Notes under the pieces: generated by a model
Told to the model about the DNA's origin: nothing
Databases searched by the model: none
The model's input: only the letters and a program-made list of their open reading frames with translations
Assembly: GCF_010389155.1 (NCBI RefSeq)
Contig: NC_057762.1
Span: 32,548,055 to 32,612,054 of the forward strand
Direction: 5' to 3'
DNA from: Erigeron canadensis
Lineage: Eukaryota > Streptophyta > Magnoliopsida > Asterales > Asteraceae
Length of the DNA stretch: 64,000 nucleotides
Position numbers and translations under genes: made by a program
Shown here: positions 23,458-35,832 of the stretch, in pieces
How positions within the stretch are numbered: the first letter of the stretch is position 1
Layout of the letters: each line of letters begins with the position of its first letter

Positions 23458-23958
23458 ATGGCAAGTGTAACTTCTTCAGCTGTTACCATCCCATCATTCA
23501 CTGGCCTTAAGACGGTTGCATCAACCGCCTCAAGGGCCAGTGGTGTAAAGGTGGCAGCCGTCACCCCAAAGCTTTCAGTGAGAGCCTCACTGAAAGACGC
23601 TGCAGTGACTGCTGTCGCCATTTCAGCCAGCGCGTTGCTTGCAAGCAACGCACTGGCAATTGAAGTCCTACTTGGTGACAACAATGGTGCCTTGGTTTTT
23701 GAGCCAGCCAACTTCAGTGTTGCATCAGGCGAAACAATTGTGTTCAAAAACAACATTGGGTTCCCACACAATGTTGTTTTTGATGAAGATGAAATCCCAT
23801 CTGGTGTTGATGCAGCCAAGATTTCTATGGATGAGCAAGATTATTTGAATGCAGGTGGTGAAACTTACTCAGTGGCATTAACTGAGAAAGGGACTTACAG
23901 TTTTTACTGTGCACCACACCAAGGTGCTGGTATGGTTGGCAAAGTTACTGTAAACTAA
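23458..23958 (+). CDS. PETE: Plastocyanin precursor, copy 2, 166 aa
   Basis: Second intronless plastocyanin, same length and layout as copy 1: a targeting peptide of 67 residues ending in ALA, then a 99-residue mature domain [11 protein letters not shown]... ending in Asn, the usual last residue. All four copper ligands are present (His37, Cys84, His87, Met92; GFPHNVV and [11 protein letters not shown]). The mature domain differs from copy 1 mainly on the surface (for example 58-61, 71-75, Gln88 for Lys88). The start at 23458 is set by alignment with copy 1 and by the TATA box 68 bases upstream. Polyadenylation word AATAAA at about 23993. The ATG-to-ATG offset between the copies is 2442 bp. 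Confidence 0.98.
   Translation: MASVTSSAVTIPSFTGLKTVASTASRASGVKVAAVTPKLSVRASLKDAAVTAVAISASALLASNALAIEVLLGDNNGALVFEPANFSVASGETIVFKNNIGFPHNVVFDEDEIPSGVDAAKISMDEQDYLNAGGETYSVALTEKGTYSFYCAPHQGAGMVGKVTVN
23625..23658. repeat. Near-perfect palindrome in plastocyanin 2 code
   Basis: Arm AGCCAGCGCGTTGCTTG (23625-23641) and CAAGCAACGCACTGGCA (23642-23658). Compared with copy 1, one base pair has changed on both arms (TTACTTG/CAAGTAA became TTGCTTG/CAAGCAA), so pairing is kept there. Two other positions no longer pair. Confidence 0.95.
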
Positions 23959-24931
23959 GTTTATCTTGGTTGATTCATTTTTATCATTTATGAATAAACT
24001 TCAAAAAAAAAAAGCTGGTTTTGTAAAGAGATGATTAGACCAAGATTTATCCAATCTCTATTATTATTATATATTTAGTTGTGTTGTGGTGCAGTTTTTA
24101 CATATTTACATACATATAGAGGTATATTACTTTTATAAGTATGCATTTCTGTATTGTACCTACTAATTGATGGATCTTGGTATCATTGACTATTAATCAC
24201 TGCTCTATTACTAGTACAATTTTATTGTCTTTGTTATAGATGTTCAATGATAATTGCTATGGTTGTTATTATTATACACAAATAAGTGGCTTTTATAAAG
24301 AATCTAAAGAAAAGATTTTTGTGGAAGGCCTTTCAAAAAAGAATTACTTGCAATTTTTACTTAATATATTGAAGAGAATGCATTGTATAATGAATCCAGG
24401 AAATGGTAATGGGAATACCTAAGTAGCCTGATCATGAATTTCAATCTGTTTACCAGTTTATTCTAACAACTTATCCAGCTGGGTTATTTAGCACAAATTA
24501 TAGCTGATTTCAATTGATTTTGAAATACCAAATTGATTATGTATGTAGCTCCTTAGTTGGACATACAAATAAATTCATATATTTCTACAACTATATGCAG
24601 TTTATATTTACTTATTGATTGAATCTCAACAAAATGTATTACAACAATAACCATATACTTGATCAGACCTTCCCAGGTTTCATGAGATAACCCCATCTAT
24701 GTATCCTATAAACGTCTAACAAAATCTGAATGAAACCTAGTAAGGCTAATCCTATTTGACCGGAAAGTCGCGGTTCAAGCAAGGAAAATGTCTATGTACC
24801 CTTACCTACGCTAGTTAACCTTAGGAACCTTAATGCACAGCGATTGCCCTTTGTATCATGTATGTACAATATAGATACGGGCCATTTTGGAGTACATAAT
24901 ATAAATCTTCTATAAAATTTGTGTCCAAACG
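23959..24931. other. Spacer between plastocyanin 2 and PLD 3' ends
   Basis: Convergent gene ends. The first part is paralogous to the sequence behind plastocyanin 1. No gene, RNA or clear mobile element seen; the open frame at 24240-24422 has no family resemblance. Confidence 0.6.
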
Positions 24932-27900
24932 TTATGTAATTAAAGCATTAGGGAGGTTGGATATAGCACCAAGGATCTTGCCACCAACATCAGGGAAATG
25001 TTCATAGTTGGGTAACGAGCTTACTTTTCCATCTGCATCAACTTGAATAGGGTACTTCAGAAGATGGCCTGGTAACGGAGTAAAGTAGTCAGAAGCGAAC
25101 CTTTCCCAGTTCTCTTCTGCAAACTCATTTATATTCCGCACACAGTCTAAACTTTCTGGCTCCTTGAAGTAATCTTGGATGTTACCTAAGTGTTCGGCCC
25201 ATAGTGACATTCTATAGCCGTATACCTGAAATTTGCATTGCTGATATATAATAGAAACCTTGAGGGAAAGAGGAAGATATCAAGCTAACAGTATAGAGCA
25301 ATTTTACTAAACCACACTAGGTAAAATCATTTAATAATCATATTTGACCCAATAACTTCCAACGGATCATTTAAACTTAGGGAGAAATGGGTCAACCTGA
25401 ACCGACTCAACCCATGTAGGCATGTAGCCATAAAAAAAAGTATCCATTTTAACATGTTACCTAACCACCCATCTTACCACCTATAACAATTGATTAAACT
25501 AACCTGACCATGTGGGTGCATACTCTGTTGAGCCCATGTGTGGTGAGGCTGATAAGCCCCCATGGCTATCTCTGTATCTCTTGAGCCAGCCATGGATCGT
25601 TGGTTAATGTTCGCAGATCCTAAAATCACATATTCATCATCTACTATCATTCCTTTTGCATGTACATAGATCATGAACCTTCCATTCTTCTGAGATGCTG
25701 AAACCTGCAAAGTTTAACATTACTTTTGCCATTTTTATAACTTAATTGAAATGTAGAACTAGGTGCCTGACTTCCCAAACATATCAACGCATATCTATAC
25801 ATTCATATTAGAGGCGGAAATATCAACTCATTTATATAGAAGCGGGTTAACTTGGTTTGTATTTGTATGATTGGGTCAATCAAATACACTATGATTATTT
25901 AGCTAAAAAAGAAAAGGGTTAAATTGGTCGAAAAGTTCAACAATCATCTAAAACCCACAACATTTTACTACAATACTTCTAATAGTGCTGTATCTTAATT
26001 CATATTCAATACATTTTACAGAAAGTTTTTTAATAAAATGGACATATGTGTTGACGGGTTGGGCGTCCCTGACAGACCTGTTACCACCCATTTTGCCATA
26101 TCCTATCTGAATTATGGCATGAAAAGCTAGAAATTTAATGAACCAAGTTAAAACTGCAATTCAGAAGAATATGTATCAGTATATGCATGATTACCGAACT
26201 GCCATCTAAAGGTTTCTTGCTTTCATCCTTGCATCTCTCGCGGTTTCCGAGGCAGTAAAAATTTAAGTAGTCAAGTGGATGGGCATTCTTGAGTTTTGAA
26301 TTCTTAATCTCTCGAGCAATAATTTCATACATCATCTCGATAGTTTGTCCCTAGACAAAGAAATATAAACTTATTTTACATGCATCTCCAACCTCTATCA
26401 TTGGGCACGCCGGCACGGTACTTGTTTGAATGCATGTTTTGGAATAAACTTAAGTAATAATTCACAAGTGGCAGTTTCGACCCATTATTATGTATGGGTC
26501 GATACGTAGAAAAAAAAGGAGTGGGTCAAACTGGTTGAAAATTAGCCGAGGTCTACTTTTATTTCATAGACTTGTTTTTCTATAAAGATTAAGACTAACA
26601 CTTATGTTTTTTAATCATAAAAGATGCATGAAGTGCTGGAAACTCCTTTTGAAAAACATTAAGTGTTTGCAGGTCAACCCAAACCGAGTAACCGACCTAA
26701 CTTTTTTACATTAACAAGAAATGACCCATTTCAACTTGAACTCATTACCAAACCTTTTCTACCCGCGCATCTTGCCAGGTCGATGACTAGCGTTTGGTAG
26801 CATTCTACAGTAAAATAGAAAGATAAGACTTGAGATACCTTATAATCCATCACTACAATTAGTTTGGTTCCTTTCAATATACTGTACTGCCTAGAGGTGA
26901 CATTTTGACCCACCAAGTCTTAAGGAAATAGAATAAATTTGGTGATAAAGTGTTTTGAATCAATCCAACCCGACCCACAAATTAGTCCAACACCACAAAT
27001 ACCCGTTTTGACCCATTACCCTACCCTCCAAGCAGTCCATTTTACCACAAATATCAATGAAGATGGGAAAGTTTTCGCCACTACCTGCCAAAACAAGATT
27101 CCTTGAACAGGCGCAGAATTAGGAACACCTTCTGGCCACATTGGAATGACAACATAAACAGAAAACCTCTCGTTTGCCCGTATCTTGCTAGCAATCTTCA
27201 AGGAAAGCTCCATTGGGATCAAATGGTCAGCACCTGGTTATAGAAAAACAGATTATCAGTCGGTGAACGAAGCAGTATAAACATATGAAAAATGCTGAAT
27301 ACGCGATGAAAGGACCTCAAACCTGTATCTTTATTGGACCGCCATGCATATGATGAACCAAGAAAATACTGATTCTCGATGTAGATGAAGTGTTTGGCGG
27401 ATCTTATGGCTTTGATGTATGCCTTCTGAATGCTTGTATCGATCACAACATTTTTTGAACAGCCAAGATTCTGCTAGATGTGAACATTAAAATAAAGTCA
27501 AAGACATAGAGTTGGCAATTTTAACCTGTTGACTTAGGAGTGAGTCCATTCAAGTACATAGAATTTATAAAAAGGGGAATGGGTCAAACAAAGCAGATTA
27601 AGAATGTAGTAGTATACGGAGTATTTACAATCCAACCCAGTCTGGGTCTTTTTACCCATATCAAAATACCCATCGGGCCACACCATTCAAGACATAAAAC
27701 TAATAAAGATAAACCTGAGACTCAGCTACTTGGGCATCTCTGGGAAATCCTTCCAGTGAACCAGAATCGATTGAGCGAAAAATCTGTCCATATTAAAACC
27801 CAACTAAGCAAAGGTCAATAGAGCAGATCCTAATTTTCGACAAATTAAAAGTGGCAATTTCAACCCATCGACATATGAATGGTTCTATTTGGGTAACAGT

Positions 27901-30665
27901 TTATCCCCAAAGAGGCAAATCAGAAGTGCTTAAAGGGACATTGGTCAAACATGTTAAAAATATCTGAAAGTGCACTTTTACTGCTTACAGTCTTCATTTT
28001 ATTCTAAAATACAAACAATATTATCGTGGTTTCGGAGTCATGTAATATGAGTAGTATTTAACAATTCATAAATATGTGAAACGAATTTGTGGATCAGACC
28101 AAACATGTTTTGACCATTACCCAATTTGCCACCTCGAACAAAACACCTTCATATGGTAAAAATAGCAAACCTGAACATGCCATCTATTAGTATCTTCCTC
28201 CTTAGAAGCCCATAGTGATGGATCATCATCTGGAACTCTAGATGAAGGGCAAAGTATCCATGGAATCCGCTCTACCTTGAATAATGAATCTTCATGCCAT
28301 GGGGATATTTTTTTGACTCTCTGTCCAACTCGAGACCACTTTGTAGCCTTTTTCCACCTTTGCTCAAAGTTTTTAAGCACGTCATGTGCAGCAGGGCCAT
28401 CAATTTTGCAGTGCAAATCATGCCATGGTTGGCGTGGTCCTTTTATACCTGACTATCAAAGAAAATTTATGGTATGGGACAGTCTCAAAACAGAAAATAC
28501 ACAGTTGAACGTATATATATGTAACACAAATCCGGTCTGCTTTGATCAACACATGCTATCTGAACTCACAAAAAGGCTAAAACTTTTAAATGTCTTCATG
28601 TAGAAAAATAAATTAACATGGAGAATTGCTATATCATCCTAAAAAATCAACCTACAAGTTCTATATAGATGAGTGACATGTGTGTTGGAGAATTAGTAGA
28701 ATGAAATGACATATTCCATTAACATGCGCAAACTTTAATTACATTCTGAAACTTATATTTTTAACTTGAAATGAGACAAAACACTAATTTCATATTCGAT
28801 TCAGAGGCCTCAGGATGAAGGAAGAAAACTGGGTAACAGTAGATTATAGACTTACAGAAAATGTTGGATTATGGAAATCATCCTTAAATACAGTGTCACG
28901 ATCACGAAATAAACGATGTTCAGGTGTGTCATAGCGTCCATTACACATATCCAAGCCTCCAAGAAATGCAGATATCTTCCTGTAACTTCCATGGGCTGGT
29001 GTATCCACTAAAACACATTTCTGATGATGTGTGTATAGTGTCCCAACAACCTGCATCAATAAAGTTGTTTTGTATAAGAAATGAGATTTAGACATGGCAT
29101 CAATGATAATATGAACTAAAGGCCTCCTAAATAGAAGTTCCTTCACTTTGGGAGTTTGGGTTGTTGTTTTATATATGTTGATAATGACTCCAGTCTCCAC
29201 AACACATTTGAACCATGGATCGATTTTCCGTAGGGAGGGGACAAAATGGGCAGGGAGGGTAACGGGTCAAATCAGGTCATATTGGTACTGCTTGGTCTTG
29301 AACACTCTTCTTGTTTGGTGGAACTTGAAAATATACTATAAACAATTAGTGCCAATGTGATGTATGCCTCATTTATCATGTTTGGGCCATTGTTAATAAA
29401 TCATTACCTGATCTGACCCATTTATAAATAACTGGGTGGAAAATATTACCCTCACAAGACATAAAAAAATCCATATAGAAGTCCCCCCACCAACCCTACT
29501 GCAGCCAAAGTAAAAAAAAAAAAAAAGTTTGCACACGGATGAAACATGCCTGCTGCTTGAAAATGCTAAGCTTACTGCTTGCATATCGAGGTGCCAACAC
29601 GCACTGGACGTTTGTGTGCTTAAAGAACTTCCGAGTCTCTTCATCGTGAGTTTGCATAACTCCTTCCTGAATGAAGATTAATACAAGCATGAAATTTTAA
29701 AAAAAACATCTGGAAAGGATACAAAAGATCGTTTTATATATATATACCGTTTTAAGGAAGAATGTGTCATGTGAAGTCTTATCATCCCAAACAAGCAACA
29801 AAACCTTAACCCCTTCTTGTGATTTACACTTCAACAACTCCCCAAGACTTAACTCACCATTACTTGGCAATGCCTTTGTTGGTTCCCTAACTAACTTCAC
29901 CTTATCGAAAATCGACCATCCAACAACATAAACCAAATGACGAGCTTCCAATATCGCATGACAGATATCCTCCCAACATCCTTTTTGCTTAAACTTTTGA
30001 CAATCTCCATCAAGATTTATCTCTGGCAATTGTCCATCTCCAACATGTGCATCTTGATACAATGTCACATCACATCCATGCCTCATTGGAAAATAACTTT
30101 TACTCAACCCTAACGACTCGTGTGAGCCACTTGATGATTTGTCATCACCATCTTCACAAGGACTAAATTTAAGTTTCAACCTCAAAGCCGCTTTAGGCTT
30201 TGGGGGTTTACCTAATGGACCAAGTATAGGAAACCAATCCTCAATCAACTCACCCGACACAATCCATTTCGCGGATATGATTGCAGTACCAATCATATCC
30301 GCGCCAAAAACATCATTATCCTTAACTTGAAACTCAACATTGGTCACAGGATGAGCTACAGGTGTAACAATGTGCTCGTTCCAAACGGGATATTGAGAGT
30401 TAGAGATCACACGTGTGCGTGCAACCGTGGCTCCAGCTAAGCACACGCTAACGTATGGATCACTTGTGATCACCTTGTGATTCTTCCGTTTTGGTTGCTT
30501 ATCGGTTTGTTTTGGTGTTTTGCATAAATGGAAACATTTTAAACAACGTCGAACGCGTTCTGCTGGTAAATCCATGTTGGGTAAACATCTTGCTTCAAGA
30601 ATTGTTATATCTAAGTCTCCATGAAGGAAAATTATTGAATCTTGATCATGGCTAATTGATGACAT
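24932..30665 (-). CDS. Phospholipase D, delta-type (C2-PLD), 842 aa
   Basis: Hydrolyses phospholipids to phosphatidic acid; PLD-delta members are plasma-membrane, Ca2+/oleate-responsive stress enzymes. Ten exons in coding order: 30665-29748, 29666-29550, 29050-28856, 28452-28171, 27783-27715, 27470-27323, 27233-27085, 26350-26195, 25704-25504, 25225-24932; frame is kept throughout. Residues about 9-165 form a C2 domain ([32 protein letters not shown]). First HKD: H354-Q-K356 with D361 ([10 protein letters not shown]). Second HKD: H693-A-K695 with D700 ([11 protein letters not shown]). [10 protein letters not shown] lies between them. Intron 2 has a GC donor (CAG/GCATGT). Exon 4 must use a TAG acceptor four bases before a second AG; the second would break frame. 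Closest by memory to Arabidopsis PLD-delta (868 aa). The 3' end is duplicated as a pseudogene at 22221-23085. Confidence 0.95.
25808..26104. mobile_element. Dispersed 'GGGTCAAA' repeat copy in PLD intron 8
   Basis: Begins TAGAGGCGGAAATATC and ends CATTTTGCCATATCCTA, with 'GATTGGGTCAATCAAA' and 'AAAACCCACAA' inside. Same family as 18575-18914. Further partial copies lie in PLD introns near 26465-26780, 27505-27700, 27847-28136 and 29245-29400. Confidence 0.45.
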
Positions 30666-31049
30666 TATTATAAATCTTATAAATTTTCTTTGTATATTTT
30701 TTTTAAAAAATTTGATTTGGTAATGTGGGTATATGAATATATGATTGCCGGAAGAATTAGCCGTTGGGGTCTCCGGCCATGGTGACCAACGGCGGGTGAG
30801 AATGCTCCGGTGGTGTTTGGGGCATGACCAGCGCTATGCGTGCATGAAGAACATGGTCGCTAATTTTTTGTAAATGTTTGACACGTGGACCAACCAAAGA
30901 AGGTTTCAATGTAAATTAATGGTTCTTTTAATTATTGTGTGTTTTGTGGAGAAAAATAGAAATTTTATGTTGTATTTTTGGGTTATGAGAGGAGAAGTTG
31001 GCTTGGAGATCAGTGATTGAGACATTGCCCGGTTCTAACCTCTAACATT

Positions 31050-31365
31050 TTTTTGAAAGGTGAATTTCGTTGAAAACTTCGTGTCGCGATTCGACAGCGG
31101 AAGGTCTAGCATACATTGTCTTAACCGGGTCCGCGCTAGAGAGCTTCCTCGAAGTAGAAATATATATTTCAAATACCCGATGAGGGGAAAACCCCCTATT
31201 AATCCGCCCGAAGACACGACGATCAATAGGGGTAAACCCTGCCCCCTCAGACTTGAATATACCCAAGTCAAGCCCTCATAAAAGGACTTTCTTATGTCCT
31301 CCCAAGGCTTGAACTCAATATCTCATAGATAAAGGATGATATTTCAACCATTGAGTCGGTAAAAA
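31050..31365 (-). mobile_element. SINE-like element, copy A
   Basis: On the minus strand the head carries GACTCAATGGTTGAA (A-box-like) and GAGTTCAAGCC (B-box-like), followed by a body with 'GTCGTGTCTTCGGGCGG' and 'GCGCGGACCCGGTTAAGAC', ending in CCTTTCAAAAAAA. The body matches copy B at 34387-34670. The frames across it on both strands are spurious. Confidence 0.55.
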
Positions 31366-31956
31366 AGAAGTTAATAAGTGGAGTTTATGGTGGATTGGGG
31401 ACGTGGGTTTCTCAAATGGGCCGAAAAACAAAGTTTTTAAGGTTTTGTAAATTAAATAAAAAATCATGATGGGCCGGTTAATATTTAGGCCCGTCTTTTT
31501 CGGGTATTCCATAGGACATCAGGACGCCATTTTTACTTTTTGTCGTACATTTCTCCAAATTAAGTTTTTTGACTTTTTATCATCTTATAATATTATACTA
31601 TCATAGTAAATTTTTTATTATAAATATCATTGATAATTAGTGTATATGGAATTAAGCAATGCCTAAGAACGGATATGATGAATAAATTCACCTTACGGAA
31701 TTATTTGAATATATATTGATTTTCAAACTCCAAATGAGATGCACATAAACCGATCAAGTAAGCAAAAGTTAGATTAAAAGTCAAGATCAACGAATTCGCT
31801 TTGGTGACCGATGTCACATAGTAGTATCACAATAAACAGATTCTCTATCACTAAACTTTAATTTTTCAATAACTATATTTGACTAACGAAATTCATAAAC
31901 TCTAAGTTCATCATCACACGCGTTTAAATAAACAAAAATTATAGCGCCGGTGATAT

Positions 31957-31987
<31 letters not shown>

Positions 31988-34386
31988 GCATGACCTTTAT
32001 GGGCTGGGCCAGAAAGGATAAATCAATGCAATTGAAGCAAGTAATGATAGTCAAAAATAAAAAAAATAAAAAAAATAAAAAAGTTTAAAAAAAATACAAG
32101 ACATGATCTATTTGAATATAAAGTTTCAATTTCAACGAGGAATTTCCTTATCTCGAAATGGTCGATTATGAGATTCCATAAGCATTAATGCAAAAAATTG
32201 ATAACGTCAAACGCTTTCTTTTAACAAAGTGACAAGTATTTTTGTTTTAAATAACAATGAATGGTATGATAATTATGGTTTAATTAATTAGATATGATAA
32301 ATTGTGAATTAGAAATGCATTGAAGTGGGTTTCATACTAAGACCACTCGACTGGTCGTGGTTACTAATGACTAATCTTTTGCTTAATCTTTTTAGAAAGG
32401 GAAGAATTTCCTTCTTAATTATGTGGACATCATTCTAATCATATCCATATTGGGCTCCTTAAGAAACCACAATAATGACTTTCGTTTTTTTTTTTTTTTT
32501 TTGAAAGGAAAAAAAAAAGCCCTTAATTTAGATTACCAATCACTTAATTTAGTTCATGGACATATTGAAAAACTGATTCGAATTCTATTGATAAGTTATT
32601 TTGTTTTATCAGAAGATGTCTCAACTCTGAAACTTGAAACTGAGAATGAGGATATCTTGGTTAGGCAGAGATATGATTAATCATGCTTACAACTTACACA
32701 CTTCCTAGTATTTCGTATGCATGAATTTTTGAGCAGTATTCATCCTTTGTTCTATTATTATTATTATAATTCATACCGTTCATTATATTCCTAGTTTGTT
32801 CATGATTTAATCATATTATATATTCTGTCTTAAACACTATGATTTGAGTCTATTGTTTTAAATCATTAGAATAATAGAAGTAACTTCGCAAAATTTAAAC
32901 TGACAGAAACCGTTGCTCTCGTAGAAATAAAGAAACTTCTCGTCCAATTCCGACAATCCGGCCTGAACCTTTGGGTAGATAAGCCTATGTTCACAAGGTT
33001 AATTCTACATCAATTTGTATTGTACTTTTGTAGCCATCTCAATTCTCACATGGTTGGTCTCTCCGCTAACGAAATTTTATTAATTGTGAGTTTAATACAC
33101 TAGTTAATATAGTCGTTGAACTTATTATGCAATTTTCCTACCAATAAATTTACACCTAATTAAGTTGAGACTTCAATGTAGTTGTATCATAACAATTTAA
33201 AAATATATTTGTATCCCCTTATCCTGCATCACTTTGGTACTTCCAATAGTATATGTATTGGTTCACAAATTTCCTAGCTTACCATATTGACATGAAAAGT
33301 GTGTTTCATATAATAATAAATCTAAAGAAGTATAATATTTAAATTTAAACATTAACTATAGCATCGTGATAATCGTGACTCACTACTCTATATATATTTT
33401 GGTATATTGAAAAATAATTTATATAAGCAAAGATACCCTTTCAATTAAAAAATGTTGTAACATTGTAATTTTAAATGTTTAATAAGGTCCCATTTTGATA
33501 ACGATCTGTATTTTACTTTTGTGTGTACATTTTCTTGTGTATTTTTTTTTACATGTTAATATTTGATAAAGCACCCATAGTCGATTGTCCCATACTAAAT
33601 ATTAGACTCGTGTCTAATATTGGATACAGGACTTATGACATGAATTACAAATACAAATTGAGTTGTTCATGTCAATATATTATGTTACATACAAACATTA
33701 CGATAATGTTTTTTTAATAGTTAAATAATTTAGATGTGTACATCTCGATATTTTATTTTTATCATATAATTGATTGAGATTTCATATACTGATGAACTAT
33801 TTTCTAAGTTACCTTCTGTTACAATTGTTATATGCTAATTAATTTTTCGTTAAGACGAAAGAAAAGGAAAATATAGCATTAAACTAATCAACTGACACAG
33901 ATTGTTTATAACATTTTAAAGATAATATAAGTTATCAAATATATAGATTTAAATGTAAAAAATATAGGTAAAAACAAATTTAAAAAATACATATATACCT
34001 TTAAAACATTGAACACATATATTCTATTTCATTTTTTGAAATACTTTTTTTAGACAATATCTTGTCTGTTGGATTTTTATAATTAATTAGACGATAAAAA
34101 TATTTTAAAAGTCCACTCAAGTTGATGACTAGACTAAATATAAATTAAATATTTAGTGGTAAAAGTTTGGTTTTTAATGAAGATAATACATGAAAGTTTC
34201 AACTTTCAAGTTTGAATCTTATGAGCTTAATTGGCATACAAAGCGCTTCAGATACATAGGCTAACACAGGAAAATTTACGTCGCCCTCAATAAGTTTCCT
34301 ACGAAGGATACATAAGATAAATTCGCTCAAAGGATACCTCTTTATTTAAAAATTTTTTCTAAAAGTAAATCAATTTTTTTCATTTT

Positions 34387-34670
34387 TTTTTGAAAGGTGT
34401 GAATCATTTGCTCACAACAAGGATCTAGCTTACGTTGTCTTAACCGTGTCCGCGCTAGAAAAATCTCTTACCCTCAGTACCTAGTAGGAGGAGAAACCCC
34501 CAACTAAACCGCCTGAAGACACGACATTTAATTGGGATAAAACTCTGCCCTCTCTGCAAGACTCAAACTTACTTTACTAGAGAACTTTATTTGTGGAATT
34601 CTCTGAAATATCTTTCTCATATCTTGAACTCGAGACCTCTAGTATGTAAAGCTGATGGTCAAATATTGAA
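34387..34670 (-). mobile_element. SINE-like element, copy B
   Basis: Shares with copy A the plus-strand words 'TTTTTTGAAAGGTG', 'TTGTCTTAACCG.GTCCGCGCTAGA' and 'CCGCC.GAAGACACGAC', in the same orientation. Its head on the minus strand has GAGGTCTCGAGTTCAAG, a B-box-like word. The A box is degenerate. Confidence 0.55.
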
Positions 34671-35649
34671 AACTTATTAGGTCAAGAAATCAATTTTTCT
34701 CATGAGGTCAAGAAACACTATTTATCTCTAAAAACTTAATAAATGTTTTATTTGCTATGATTATTATTAGTCACACTTATATATCATCTTATTGCTACAT
34801 ATTATTGGTAACAATGATTAATAAGTAATACCGCTTATAATTATAATAGTATGATATATTATGTACAAATGTAGAGTCAAATCCACTGTCGACTAAGTTT
34901 AACAAACACACATGTAATCCTGCTCCTTACATTCAAACTCACGAACTCTTACTTTTATTTTATTCTTAAGTGAGACTTTGATGTGAACTACAACGAAAAG
35001 TAATGGCACCAAGTTGGACACAAGCAATATTTTATATAAATATGTTGTGATGATTTAGGCAATGAGGTAATTAGGTGATTATATTGGACAATAAACTATA
35101 AGAGCAGGTTGCGAGGCTTGGCCTTTAATGATACTTTTATTGAGGGATCTTAAAGAATTTAATTGGAGAATCTTATTCTATGGGAGGATGTTGGTTGGTG
35201 CTATTGGATTTGGAATCATCAACTTGTACTTAGTTTTCTACTTAACTCCCTTCTATATTCCCACTTTCACGACATTTCCCATTAATTCATGTATAAAACA
35301 TTTCACCCGCCCACATGTATTGTTCTGTAAATAAAAAGAGATAATAAGTCTATCTATATCTTTGATTCATTTATCACAATTATAATTATCGATTTATATA
35401 ATCTACTGTAAAAACTATACTAACATGGTAAATTAATCAAAAGTTATGATATATATACCATCTACTATTAGGCCGGTTTATGCTTAAAATTAGTAAATGA
35501 TTTTGCCTTTATATCATTGACTCATTTCCAAAGTAACCTTACGCTAGATGTTGGGGGAAAAAAAGTTTAGATAAATGTATTTTATTTTATTTTTTATCTT
35601 TTTGAATAGAAGTAAATGACTAACTTCTTACTTAATGTTATATTTATAA

Positions 35650-35832
35650 GGGAAAAGTGAATATAAAATTGTCCGACACTTAAGCTTAGGTGTGGAACCC
35701 CTCATATACTAATTTTTTAATATTTGTTGAATTTTAATTAAATCACATGGCCCCCTGATTTGTATGGATTAAAAAAATAATATGTGAGTGTTTCACACGC
35801 TTAGCTACCTAACAGCCTTATATTCTCATCCC
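35650..35832. mobile_element. MULE-type MITE, 183 bp, 9-bp target duplication
   Basis: The left end is GGGAAAAGTGAATATAA and the right end is TTATATTCTCATCCC, imperfect inverted repeats. The identical 9 bases TATTTATAA flank it at 35641-35649 and 35833-35841. There is no coding frame. Confidence 0.85.

Noticed and set aside
31035..31281. Overlapping open frames on both strands
   Set aside because: All lie inside a SINE-like copy repeated at 34387-34670.
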